Origin: Psychrobacter cibarius
GTDB taxonomy: Bacteria > Pseudomonadota > Gammaproteobacteria > Pseudomonadales > Moraxellaceae
Reading direction: 5' to 3'
Length of the DNA stretch: 64,000 nucleotides
Assembly (NCBI GenBank): GCA_030686115.1
Contig: CP131612.1
Location: forward strand, 248,001-312,000
Under the pieces are notes generated by a model, which was not told where the DNA came from, did no database searches, and saw only the letters and a list, made by a program, of their open reading frames with translations. The stretch's first letter is position 1. Each line of letters opens with the position of its first letter. A program made the translations under genes and the position numbers. This document shows, piece by piece, positions 18,664 through 29,519 of this stretch.

Positions 18664-20328
18664 TTACTTGGCGCTTGCCGTTACTTTTGGCGTTTCGTGT
18701 GCTAATGATTTAGCCGCTTGACGCAGCTCAAATTTCTGCACTTTACCGGTGCTGGTCTTTGGAATTTCAGCAAAGATAATATATTTGGGCACTTTAAAAC
18801 CCGCCAAATGCTGCTTGCAATGTTCCATCACATGGTCGCGCTGCAAGGTGCTGCCTTCATGAATCTCGATAAATGCCACCGGTACTTCGCCCCATTTATC
18901 ATGCGGCGCGGCAACGACAGCACAGCTCTGGATTTCTGGCATTTTATATAAGACGTTTTCGACTTCGATACTAGAGATGTTTTCGCCACCTGAAATGATG
19001 ATGTCTTTGAGCCTGTCCATGATTTTTATATAACCATCAGGATATTTAATGCCCAAATCACCAGTACGGAACCAACCATCAGCAAAGGCTTCTTCGGTGG
19101 CTTTACGGCTTTTTAGATAACCTTTCATCACCATATTGCCGCGCAATGCTAGCTCGCCCATTTCTTCGCCATTCGCGGCAACCGGCTCAGTGGTGCCTTG
19201 TTTAAATAGCTCAAAGCCAGTCATCAAATGTGACGTTACACCCTGACGTGATTTCTTTTGCGCGCGCGCAGCGACATCCAGTTCATCCCATTCTTGCTGC
19301 TCAGCGCAGACGGTGACCGGACCATAGACTTCGGTAAGACCGTAAACGTGAGAGATATGAAAGCCCATGGCTTCCATGGCAGCGAGCATGGTTTCAGACG
19401 GCGGCGCACCAGCGACCCAGCCTTTTACTTCATGATTAATGGCGTCTTTATATTCAGGTTTGCCGCCAGCAATCATATTGTGCACCACGGGTGCTGAGCA
19501 ATAATGCGTGACTTTATGCTTGGCAATCAGCTGCAAAATCAAATCAGCATCAATCTTACGCAAGCAGACATTGACGCCCGCACGTTCGGCAATCGTCCAG
19601 GGAAAGCACCAACCATTACAGTGAAATAATGGTAGCGTCCATAGATACATGGGGTGCTTGGGCATATCCCAATCTAAAATATTGGAGACGGCATTGAGTG
19701 TCGCGCCGCGGTGATGATAGACCACGCCTTTTGGCTTACCCGTCGTGCCAGAGGTATAATTGAGCGCGATAGCATCCCATTCATCGAGTGGTTTTTCCCA
19801 GTTGTCCGAACTGTCTGAGCTGGCGATTAATGCTTCGTAGCTCATTTGCCCAAAACGTTCAATATCGAGCGCCGCATCGGTCGCATGAATCACGATGAGA
19901 TTAGGAAATGCTTCTTCGATAATTTCAGCATGTTCAGCAAACTCGCTGTCTAGAATCAACACTTTGGCTTCTGAGTGTTGCAGACAAAAGGTAAGGGCGT
20001 TGATGTCGAGGCGGGTGTTCAGTGTACAAAGTACGCCACCTGACATCGGTACACCAAAAGCGCACTCGATCATCGCTGGGGTGTTTGGCATCATGACGGC
20101 GACAGTGTCGTTCTTATCAATCCCCAATTTGCGCAGACCATCCGCCAATTGACGACAGCGATCATAAGTCTGTCGCCACGTTTGCGTCAGATTATTATGT
20201 GTTAAATCGTCATAAATAATGGCAGTTTTATCGGGATAGACCTGAGCACTACGGATAATAAAGTCGATAGGGGTAAGCGGTTGATGGTTGGCAGCATTTT
20301 TGCCGAGACCGGTATGGAAGTCTGTCAT
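18664..20328 (-). CDS. Acyl-CoA synthetase (AMP-binding, fatty-acid/DmdB-like)
   Basis: An adenylate-forming ligase of 554 residues that activates a carboxylic acid to its CoA thioester. The P-loop-like motif YTSGTTGKPKG is at about 191-201. PLFHCNGWCFPWT, the GLTEVYGP core, the FRTGDLGIKYPDGYIKI hinge, GGENISSIEVE and the catalytic PKTSTGKVQK lysine near the C-terminus follow. The HCNGWCFPW pattern is typical of the medium-chain or methylmercaptopropionate-CoA ligase branch; chain length cannot be fixed. It diverges from a dienoyl-CoA reductase gene, which supports a fatty-acid degradation role. Confidence 0.9.
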   Translation of the reverse strand: MTDFHTGLGKNAANHQPLTPIDFIIRSAQVYPDKTAIIYDDLTHNNLTQTWRQTYDRCRQLADGLRKLGIDKNDTVAVMMPNTPAMIECAFGVPMSGGVLCTLNTRLDINALTFCLQHSEAKVLILDSEFAEHAEIIEEAFPNLIVIHATDAALDIERFGQMSYEALIASSDSSDNWEKPLDEWDAIALNYTSGTTGKPKGVVYHHRGATLNAVSNILDWDMPKHPMYLWTLPLFHCNGWCFPWTIAERAGVNVCLRKIDADLILQLIAKHKVTHYCSAPVVHNMIAGGKPEYKDAINHEVKGWVAGAPPSETMLAAMEAMGFHISHVYGLTEVYGPVTVCAEQQEWDELDVAARAQKKSRQGVTSHLMTGFELFKQGTTEPVAANGEEMGELALRGNMVMKGYLKSRKATEEAFADGWFRTGDLGIKYPDGYIKIMDRLKDIIISGGENISSIEVENVLYKMPEIQSCAVVAAPHDKWGEVPVAFIEIHEGSTLQRDHVMEHCKQHLAGFKVPKYIIFAEIPKTSTGKVQKFELRQAAKSLAHETPKVTASAK

Positions 20329-22897
<2,569 letters not shown>

Positions 22898-22919
22898 GGT
22901 TTAGTTCAGAAGTAATGAG

Positions 22920-22952
22920 AGCGGCAAGATGGATTATCTTGCCGCTTTTTTT
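22920..22952 (+). terminator. Terminator after fadH
   Basis: AGCGGCAAGAT pairs perfectly with ATCTTGCCGCT across a 5-nt loop, followed by a T-run. Confidence 0.92.
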
Positions 22953-23034
22953 GGTTTGGTAGATTTAGTTTCTTGTAATAGAGCTTCAGTTCAGCATAAT
23001 ATTGCTTCAGGCAATATTAAGACACTCGGCTCAC

Positions 23035-23790
23035 TTACTGATGTTCTAATATAATACTGTCAAAATAGCCGCGCACTCCACAACGCCCTGAGCTAAATTG
23101 ATAATCAACGTCTCTTAATAGTAACTGATTCTTACCTTTATAAGGTGCAGGATATAACCTTAGCCTAACTTCTTTATCTTGGCTATTATCATAAATCACC
23201 CAGTGATTTTGTGACCATGTTGCAATGCTTCCTTCAATCTCACAGGTGTGTAAATTATTAAAAATCAGGATGCTTTCAATTACAGAGATATGAGGTTTAT
23301 TATCAACCTTATTAATCGATAAAGTATTCGTTGCATCTTGAAAAGTATTGTTGCGTTTGCCGTCTACGTTATAGACTGAAATCTGGAAGTTTTTAGAAAA
23401 CTCTCCAAACGCATTTTTATCAGGCAAATCAGAAGAGCCTAAATCATCGTTCCATTCAGAACCTGTCTTTTCTCCGATATGTTCTTCATACTCACGTATA
23501 AGGCAATTGGTATCTTTACAACTATTCCGTTGAAAATTTAACCATAACTTTTGATCTATAATCACATTGTTTTTGTAGATTTCGCTGTCTTCGTCGTTAG
23601 CTGCATTATTGAGATCGCTTCTATATTTTTTTGCCATCGCCTTATCAAGCTTAGATAGCTCAGGACTTTCGCAAACGGTTTTTTCTACCCAAGTAGTCGC
23701 TTTTTTACAATCAAAACTGGCTGAATTTGCATAAGTGGATAATAGGGGAATACTTAAAATACTGATTGTGGCTAAGGGTAGTTTTTTCAT
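23035..23790 (-). CDS. Secreted protein with LprI/DUF1311-type N-terminus
   Basis: A 251-residue protein with a Sec signal peptide (MKKLPLATISILSIPLLSTYANSA). The segment FDCKKATTWVEKTVCESPELSKLDKAMAKKY has the Cys spacing and SPELSKLD pattern of the DUF1311/LprI family, whose best-known member inhibits lysozyme. Cys residues near 107 and 112 (SCKDTNC) would complete disulfides. The C-terminal half (about 130-251) has no domain I can name. It ends the minus-strand PAAR island, so an immunity or accessory role is possible but unproved. Confidence 0.75.
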   Translation of the reverse strand: MKKLPLATISILSIPLLSTYANSASFDCKKATTWVEKTVCESPELSKLDKAMAKKYRSDLNNAANDEDSEIYKNNVIIDQKLWLNFQRNSCKDTNCLIREYEEHIGEKTGSEWNDDLGSSDLPDKNAFGEFSKNFQISVYNVDGKRNNTFQDATNTLSINKVDNKPHISVIESILIFNNLHTCEIEGSIATWSQNHWVIYDNSQDKEVRLRLYPAPYKGKNQLLLRDVDYQFSSGRCGVRGYFDSIILEHQ

Positions 23791-23851
23791 AGAGTTCTCA
23801 TTGCTTTCAGCTAGTAGGTGTTTGATACATGACTTTATACTTAGTCTAATA

Positions 23852-24421
23852 TTAATTATCCAACTCTATAGCAATAGAATTATCATGCTTTTTTATATTC
23901 AAGTCATAACAAGGTAAACTGTAATCATACTTAAGTTCTACCAAAGTAGGAGCTTTAAATAAATCAATAAAATAATCATTTTGCATGTCGGTCATATACA
24001 TAAAAATGGTAGCTTTATCCTTACATAGAATACGGACACGTTTGGCTGTTTTATCAGATCTACTTGAGGTATTAGTTATATAATCGTTTTCGTCAATTTT
24101 ATCAGTCATATCTACCCAGCCTTCTTTGAGAAGAAAGCCATGTAAATGTAACAGTCTATTCTTGTCAAACTCGGGGCTTGCATATCTGGATGTGTACCAC
24201 ACATCCCTATTAGAATAACTATGATCGCTTACTTTGAAGTTCATAAACTTAGCAATTGTATCAAGTTCGGATATAAGCCAGCTTTCTTTCTCAACCAATT
24301 CTCGTTGGTATATTTCAAGCTCTTTATTTGGTTCTAAGTCTATAGTGCATACAAATAAAATAACAACGAATGCAATAAGTGAAATATCAGAAAACTTATA
24401 TTCTCTACCTCTTATTTTCAC
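23852..24421 (-). CDS. Hypothetical single-pass membrane protein
   Basis: A 189-residue product beginning at GTG 24421 with AGGAAA nine bases upstream. One N-terminal membrane helix (SLIAFVVILFVCTI, about 14-27) follows a basic start, so the rest is probably periplasmic. The soluble part is predicted helical then beta-rich, with two cysteines. No family is recognised. It lies in the same-strand series after the PAAR toxin/immunity genes and shares their AT-rich composition. That makes an additional immunity protein a reasonable guess. Confidence 0.6.
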   Translation of the reverse strand: MKIRGREYKFSDISLIAFVVILFVCTIDLEPNKELEIYQRELVEKESWLISELDTIAKFMNFKVSDHSYSNRDVWYTSRYASPEFDKNRLLHLHGFLLKEGWVDMTDKIDENDYITNTSSRSDKTAKRVRILCKDKATIFMYMTDMQNDYFIDLFKAPTLVELKYDYSLPCYDLNIKKHDNSIAIELDN

Positions 24422-24464
24422 TGATTATTTTCCTACATACTCAATAATATTTTTCAAAACTAGG

Positions 24465-24722
24465 TTATTTAATGCGCTTTAAATATTCTAAGTAGTTAAC
24501 TAATTGTTCTCTATATTTCTCATCGGATTTAAATTTTGGAGATTCAATCCACTTATTACGATTATGAATAATTGATTCTAAGGTAAAGTCCTCATAACCA
24601 GACTCCGCTTCACAACAAGGACATATTTCATATAATGGGAATTCACCGTCAAGACCCCATGGCAAGAAATCCTCATCATAGTAACCGCATATTTTACAAC
24701 TGTGTAACTCTCTATTGAGCAT
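24465..24722 (-). CDS. CPCC-motif cysteine-rich protein, candidate toxin immunity
   Basis: Eighty-five residues starting MLNRELHSCKICGYYDED, with two CxxC-type pairs (CKIC and CPCC) around DGEFPLYEICPCCEAESGYED. This is the pattern of the Cys_rich_CPCC family, often found beside polymorphic toxins. The frame is open upstream to 24851, but ATG 24722 gives the family's usual short length. It overlaps the last 11 nt of the upstream toxin gene, implying translational coupling. I infer it is the cognate immunity protein. A zinc-binding fold is likely from the cysteines. Confidence 0.72.
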   Translation of the reverse strand: MLNRELHSCKICGYYDEDFLPWGLDGEFPLYEICPCCEAESGYEDFTLESIIHNRNKWIESPKFKSDEKYREQLVNYLEYLKRIK

Positions 24723-25587
24723 GAAAATATTCCAAATTAGTTGAGTAGGGATGTGTGGAAGCATCAGGCTTAAAAATTGTTCGAGGTGCACCATCTTTCG
24801 TTTTGACGGCAAATGTGTTTGTTTTCGGATTATATAAAACCGTATCACCATTCTTTCTTGTTTTATTTAAAGTTCCACGCGGAGGGTCACTGACAAACTC
24901 TTGAGCATGACGATAGTAGTCATTTTGAGATTTTAGCTCAGGAAATTCTTTGCTATGTTTACTCCAATGCTCTGCTAGGTTTGTATTAGGAGATCTTTTC
25001 TTAGTAGAAGTCCAGTCGAAACCTTTTTCAGAGTCTCTGTAGATATCGTTATTACTTACCGCTCGTTTTCGAATCACGTACTGTCCAGCTTTGACTCCAG
25101 TTTTAACAGATACCGCACCCAAACCCATTGGAAATGTCACAATGTCAAAAACTAATCCCGTCTCATCTCCAATTTTTTGCATACCTTCATAAAACTTCTT
25201 GGGATCACCATTAACATCGATCCATAGTGAATTAGCACGTTCCTGGTAAATCAGCTCTTCACGTGTACCTGCTCCTGCCCAAAGCCCACCATCTTGTAAT
25301 GCCTTTTTAGTGGATACATCAACCCATATTCCCAGTTCTTCATCAGACATTTCAGTTTCAGAATTTTTGTCATCGGAAGCTGCAAAGTTAGAAAGTACAG
25401 TTTCTGGATCAGTTTTAGGAAACCCCAAAGGCTCTGCCTGCGCAATACTGCCTACATCAAAGTCAGACTCCGAAAATGCTTGCTGACTAGCAATCAGTTT
25501 CGCACCGCAGCTGGTCACATCACCGCCACGTGCGATGGGTGCGCCATCAACGATAAAGGATGCATCACCACTAAGAATGGTGGTCAC
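24712..25587 (-). CDS. PAAR-remnant polymorphic toxin, 5'-broken
   Basis: The C-terminal 80 residues (AEHWSKHSKEFPEL ... GDTVLYNPKTNTFAVKTKDGAPRTIFKPD) look like the BECR-type ribonuclease toxin folds seen in colicin D/EndoU-like effectors; this is by pattern only. The N-terminus matches residues from about 47 of the intact PAAR effector at 26565-27512. Upstream of GTG 25587 the same frame continues through the PAAR core to a TAA at 25680-25678 without any ATG. A 7-bp insertion relative to the intact copy (around 25651-25664) throws the original N-terminus out of frame. It is either silent, started at GTG, or a donor cassette. Confidence 0.65.
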   Translation of the reverse strand: MTTILSGDASFIVDGAPIARGGDVTSCGAKLIASQQAFSESDFDVGSIAQAEPLGFPKTDPETVLSNFAASDDKNSETEMSDEELGIWVDVSTKKALQDGGLWAGAGTREELIYQERANSLWIDVNGDPKKFYEGMQKIGDETGLVFDIVTFPMGLGAVSVKTGVKAGQYVIRKRAVSNNDIYRDSEKGFDWTSTKKRSPNTNLAEHWSKHSKEFPELKSQNDYYRHAQEFVSDPPRGTLNKTRKNGDTVLYNPKTNTFAVKTKDGAPRTIFKPDASTHPYSTNLEYFHAQ

Positions 25588-25676
25588 CTTTTTGCATTTT
25601 TTACAGATGACTTTATCGTCTTTACGCGCGACTGGGATACCGTTATGAGTGCTGTGGTGTGTGTGGTGAGCCGGAG
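25422..25676 (-). repeat. PAAR-domain repeat, copy B (broken)
   Basis: This segment is a near-copy of 27216-27456, encoding the PAAR core and linker (GDASFIVDGAPIARGGDV...). Similarity stops abruptly at CCGGAG (25671-25676). Beyond that the sequence is unrelated and the true PAAR start is missing. Confidence 0.8.
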
Positions 25677-25797
25677 CTTACTACCTCCGATAAAAGCTTT
25701 ATATTTAAAGCCAGATTTGGGTAGATGTGTCCCTGATATTTAAGCTATTCTGGGCGCTATGTATCATTGAGTATAAAACTACAGAACCATCTATCGT

Positions 25798-26490
25798 TTA
25801 TTTTCTAATGTAGCGACCATAACGTTTTGGTTTTATCGAATCAAATGTATTAAATGTTAAGTTAGTAATACATCGACTATTATTTTCTTTCTCTAAATCA
25901 CTGATTATTTTTAAAGGTTTTGAGTTGTTGCTTTGATTTGAGGAGGAGCTGTAGCCTCTTATGTGATCTTTTATGCCAACAATAACTAACCTATTGGTCA
26001 GAACAACTTTTCCTATATCGTTCTTTTTATCTAAAACGCGGTAGTATGATTGAAAGTGACTGTTATAAGATTTTTTGTAATCAGATATTAATTTATTATA
26101 TTCAGAACTATTGAAGCAGATAGGGTTTTTTAAATAAATAATAAGCAACTTGCTATTTATATCACTTACCCTTAAGTCTATGTCCTGAATAAAAGGATGC
26201 TCGTTTGTGTCCTGAGAAATTTCAAAAAAATTATTAAGACCATGCGCTACTTCAATTAATTGAAACTGATGGTTATAGAAATTTTCAACTTGATGAATTG
26301 AATAGGGGTAGTTATTTGAAAAATAGTCAATTGTGTTAAAAAGCATTCGTTTTTCTTCATTTAAGCTATCAATATCTATATGGGATGCATTGTTCATAGT
26401 AATAGATGAGTGGGCAGTTGTGCAATAAAACATTATTGTACTTAATAGTAAAATATTTCTAATGATTTTTTTTGTTTTATCGTTATTCAC
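25798..26490 (-). CDS. Hypothetical exported protein, candidate immunity to the PAAR metallopeptidase
   Basis: A 230-residue product with basic start (NNDKTKKIIRN) and hydrophobic stretch ILLLSTIMFYCTTAHSS, a Sec signal peptide. The mature part is hydrophilic and AT-rich, with no known domain; two Cys occur near 148 and 210. The frame is open to a TTG at 26499, but GTG 26490 has AGG nine bases upstream. It follows the intact PAAR-HExxH gene by 74 bp on the same strand. A periplasmic immunity protein would fit an effector acting in the periplasm. This is inference from position. Confidence 0.6.
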   Translation of the reverse strand: MNNDKTKKIIRNILLLSTIMFYCTTAHSSITMNNASHIDIDSLNEEKRMLFNTIDYFSNNYPYSIHQVENFYNHQFQLIEVAHGLNNFFEISQDTNEHPFIQDIDLRVSDINSKLLIIYLKNPICFNSSEYNKLISDYKKSYNSHFQSYYRVLDKKNDIGKVVLTNRLVIVGIKDHIRGYSSSSNQSNNSKPLKIISDLEKENNSRCITNLTFNTFDSIKPKRYGRYIRK

Positions 26491-26564
26491 AAGTATCAAC
26501 CTATATTTTTTTAATAAACTACTATTATTAGTAAAAATTTATTTTACTGTAGTAAATACTATTT

Positions 26565-27512
26565 TTAAAAATTCAATAGCAGCTCATTTAAATTGCCTTC
26601 GTTCTCATATTCATCATAACGGTTACCGTAAAAGTCGTTATATTTTTCACCTGTAGTAGATGTCTTACGATTTCCATATACTTTTCCCGCTTCACTCCAA
26701 GCGCTATGATCATCACCATATTTCTCATATGCTGATACAAGAGTTTTAAGCTCATTTGGATCACTATGCGGTTTCATAATATCTATGGCACCATTATCTA
26801 GTAACTCTTCTCTGATCATGACACTGTAAATCGCAGCGCCTCCTTCTCCTTTTAGCTTACTATCAATATAAGCATCTCTACTTGATATGTCGATCTCTCC
26901 TTGATAGGTAGCATGACCTACCTCATGAGTGAGCGCATGCATAGCCATAGCTGGCTTATCTCTATAATATTCAGAAACTACTATTTCTCTATCTTCATAA
27001 TTAGTATATGTTCCTCCAGAATCAGGACCATACATTATGTTCCAATCTGCTTCTTGCAAATCTTTGATATTTTCCTGCAAAGTAGGTGAGTCAGCTGCAA
27101 TTTTATCAACGTCATCACCTAAATTAGTAATGACATAGTCATCTTCAATAGGCTCCTCATCATCCTCTACAAAGCTATTCCCAAATAAAGCATCAGGCTC
27201 CGACTTCGCAAACTGCAAAGGCGCTGCCTGCTCAATACTACCTACATCAAAACCTGACTCCGCAAAAGACTGCTGACTAGCAATCAGCTTAGCACCGCAG
27301 CTGGTGACATCACCGCCACGTGCAATAGGCGCACCATCAACGATAAAGGAGGCATCACCACTAACAATAGTGGTGACCTTTTTGCATTTTTTACAGATGA
27401 CTTTATCGCCTTTACGCGCGATAGGGATACCGTTATGAGTGGTGTGCGGTGAGCCGGAGATGACCGTCCCACCGTGAGAGGTCTTTGCGCCGACGGTGAT
27501 ATAGGCTGCCAT
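26565..27512 (-). CDS. PAAR-domain effector with HExxH metallopeptidase-like C-terminus
   Basis: A 315-residue protein. Residues 1-85 form a PAAR domain (ITVGAKTSHGGTVISGSPHT, NGIPIARKGDKVICKKC, GAPIARGGDVTSCGAKL), which caps the VgrG spike of type VI secretion. An acidic linker (about 95-130) precedes a C-terminal zincin-like domain with HEVGH at 196-200. A Glu at about 223 in GEGGAA is a plausible third ligand. AAGGTAG precedes the ATG. A candidate immunity gene follows. No VgrG, Hcp or T6SS structural gene lies in this window, so it would be an orphan effector loaded in trans. Confidence 0.88.
   Translation of the reverse strand: MAAYITVGAKTSHGGTVISGSPHTTHNGIPIARKGDKVICKKCKKVTTIVSGDASFIVDGAPIARGGDVTSCGAKLIASQQSFAESGFDVGSIEQAAPLQFAKSEPDALFGNSFVEDDEEPIEDDYVITNLGDDVDKIAADSPTLQENIKDLQEADWNIMYGPDSGGTYTNYEDREIVVSEYYRDKPAMAMHALTHEVGHATYQGEIDISSRDAYIDSKLKGEGGAAIYSVMIREELLDNGAIDIMKPHSDPNELKTLVSAYEKYGDDHSAWSEAGKVYGNRKTSTTGEKYNDFYGNRYDEYENEGNLNELLLNF
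27216..27456 (-). repeat. PAAR-domain repeat, copy A (intact)
   Basis: The stretch of the intact effector that is closely repeated at 25422-25676. The similarity covers the PAAR core and the linker up to the Asp/Ser-rich junction, ending at CCGGAG (about 27453-27458). Confidence 0.8.
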
Positions 27513-27732
27513 AGTGCTACCTTACTTAAACGTTTAAAGTTTGGACTTTTATAGCGATTCTATTATTTGCATCACATTATAGATGGCAAAAGCGCAAAAT
27601 ATCAAACTTAAGTTTATCTAAAGGCATGGTTTATACGGCAAGGTCAATCAGCGTAAAGCATAAAAGCATTTGAGCAATCGGCTACAAGAGGAACTTGAGT
27701 CTCTTTACTAATTATCAATAACAAGCAAAAAT

Positions 27733-28752
27733 CTAACCTTCCATCTCCCCAAGCAACCACACAGACACGTCATCAATCTGCGCTGCCAGTTCAGGATGCT
27801 CCTTACCAAATTCATCAAGCTTGGTTTTAAGCTCATGCTTATCGTATTTAATGTCCGTCAGTGTGTCCTTTAATAGCTCAATCAATTCAACGTTTAGCGC
27901 ATCAGAGAAGATAACCACATCGCGTATCACCGCCTGCTTCACATCAAGATGCAAGTCGATAATGCCCCAATCAAACCGTGTCTCAATATGATGGCTGAAT
28001 TCAGGAGTCTTGCCAAAGCGCCAATCCCAATCTGCCATTTGCTGATAATATTTATTGAGTGTCGGCTGCTTGGCAAGACTGGCTTCATCGAGCTCTTCTA
28101 TGGGCGCGGTGTCGCCATAATCAGTGTCACCGTAATACTCACAAAACGCCTCGATAATCGCCTCGGATAAAGTCTCGTGATTGATGTCTTCATTAAACTC
28201 AACCAAGTTGGCGACACGCGCACGGACAGATTTTATGCCTTTGGCTTTGAGCTTAAGCGGATGCGGATTGAGATAATCGCCCAGCTTTTGCATATTGGCA
28301 TTGACCAATAATGTGCCATGATGAAAGCTGCGATCCGCTGCATGTTTAAACGCGCTGCCTGATATTTTCTTGTCACCAACTTGCATGTCATTACGCCCAG
28401 ATAAATCCGCGTCTATGCCCAGTTTCTTTAACGCATTAATAATGATGGTAAAGTTCGCTTCTTGGTCGTAGTCGGCTTTGGGCGATAAAAAGGTAAAGTT
28501 GGTATTGCCCAAATCATGAAATACCGCGCCGCCGCCACTCTGCCGCCGCGCCAAAAACACATCATCGGCTTCCATCTTATCGATTTTGCATTCCACCCAT
28601 GGGTTTTGCGAGCGCCCGATGACCACGGTCTCGCTATTGCGCCATAAGAATAGCGTGTGCGAGTCGGGATTGAGCGTATTAAATATCCAATCTTCGGTCG
28701 CGAGGTTAAACCAAGGGTTGGTAACGGCAGATTTTAAGATGCGCAGTTTCAT
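27733..28752 (-). CDS. lplA: Lipoate-protein ligase
   Basis: This enzyme activates lipoate with ATP and attaches it to E2 and GcvH subunits. RRQSGGGAVFHDLGNTNFTF (about 70-89) is the lipoyl-AMP-binding signature. DKKISGSAFKHAADRSFHHGTLL carries the catalytic lysine region. The C-terminal accessory domain follows from about 245. The open frame begins at 28836, but ATG 28752 has AAGGAC and gives 339 residues, essentially the E. coli length (338). It has its own transcription unit beside the PAAR island. Confidence 0.94.
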   Translation of the reverse strand: MKLRILKSAVTNPWFNLATEDWIFNTLNPDSHTLFLWRNSETVVIGRSQNPWVECKIDKMEADDVFLARRQSGGGAVFHDLGNTNFTFLSPKADYDQEANFTIIINALKKLGIDADLSGRNDMQVGDKKISGSAFKHAADRSFHHGTLLVNANMQKLGDYLNPHPLKLKAKGIKSVRARVANLVEFNEDINHETLSEAIIEAFCEYYGDTDYGDTAPIEELDEASLAKQPTLNKYYQQMADWDWRFGKTPEFSHHIETRFDWGIIDLHLDVKQAVIRDVVIFSDALNVELIELLKDTLTDIKYDKHELKTKLDEFGKEHPELAAQIDDVSVWLLGEMEG

Positions 28753-28982
28753 TACTTGTCCTTTTGGGCAGAGATTTTTAGTTTGGCTTTTATAAATAAG
28801 TACTGTCATTGTTGCCGATGCGAGATTGGATTTCAATGGGTGTGTGGTATGGGAGCGGTTTAAGTCTGAGGTTTTAAGAAGTTAACTTATTTTTAGTCTT
28901 TCTGTTATGATTATGACTGATATTAAGTAACAAATAGCATTGGTTCAAACCAGCTAACTGATGCATAAGAAGAGGTTTGGTT

Positions 28983-29423
28983 ATGAATGAAAGGATAAAA
29001 AACTTAGACACTCCTAAGAAATGTGAGATTTTTGCTAAAAATGCTTTGAATGCAGGCAGAGAAGATTTGGTAAAACAAGCAAAAGAACGAGCTATTCACT
29101 TAAAAGCTGAAAATTATGGTGCTGAAACGTCGGCAGAGAAAGAAGCTATAAAAGCAGTCTATGCTTATGAAGAGGTGCTAAGTGCCAAAAATGGTAAGAA
29201 AACACGCGCATCTAGAACTTGGCCAATGATTCAAAAATACGGAATAATTAATGCTGTCGAGCGCGCTGTTGATCGTAAATCTGAGACAAAAGGTTATACC
29301 GCATTATTAGAGATGGGCTTGGAAGCCTATGCTTTCGAAGCAGTAATACTTCGCTATCCTGAACTATTCTCTGAGAGTGCAGTAGAAATATCTCGACAAA
29401 GAATGAGTGAGTGGAAAAGTTAA
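28983..29423 (+). CDS. Hypothetical helical protein
   Basis: A 146-residue, charged, largely helical protein (MNERIKNLDTPKKCEIFAKN). The middle contains KTRASRTWPMIQKYGIINAVERAVDR and the end GLEAYAFEAVILRYPELFS. These blocks have the evenly spaced charged pattern of a conserved domain, but I cannot name a family with confidence. ATG 28983 has AGAGG seven bases upstream; an in-frame TTG at 28977 is less likely. It opens an AT-rich group of three plus-strand genes inserted between two minus-strand housekeeping genes. Confidence 0.7.
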   Translation: MNERIKNLDTPKKCEIFAKNALNAGREDLVKQAKERAIHLKAENYGAETSAEKEAIKAVYAYEEVLSAKNGKKTRASRTWPMIQKYGIINAVERAVDRKSETKGYTALLEMGLEAYAFEAVILRYPELFSESAVEISRQRMSEWKS

Positions 29424-29519
29424 TAACGATCTCTTGCAACATAAAAAACCATATATTCTCGCTAGTATTATTCTGTTAGATATTGCGTTAGTGAAGTGTA
29501 AAGGAAATTCGAGGTATAG

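Noticed and set aside
23035..27512. Possible prophage or full T6SS cluster around the PAAR genes
   Set aside because: No integrase, capsid, tail, VgrG, Hcp or Tss genes are visible; only effectors and neighbours.
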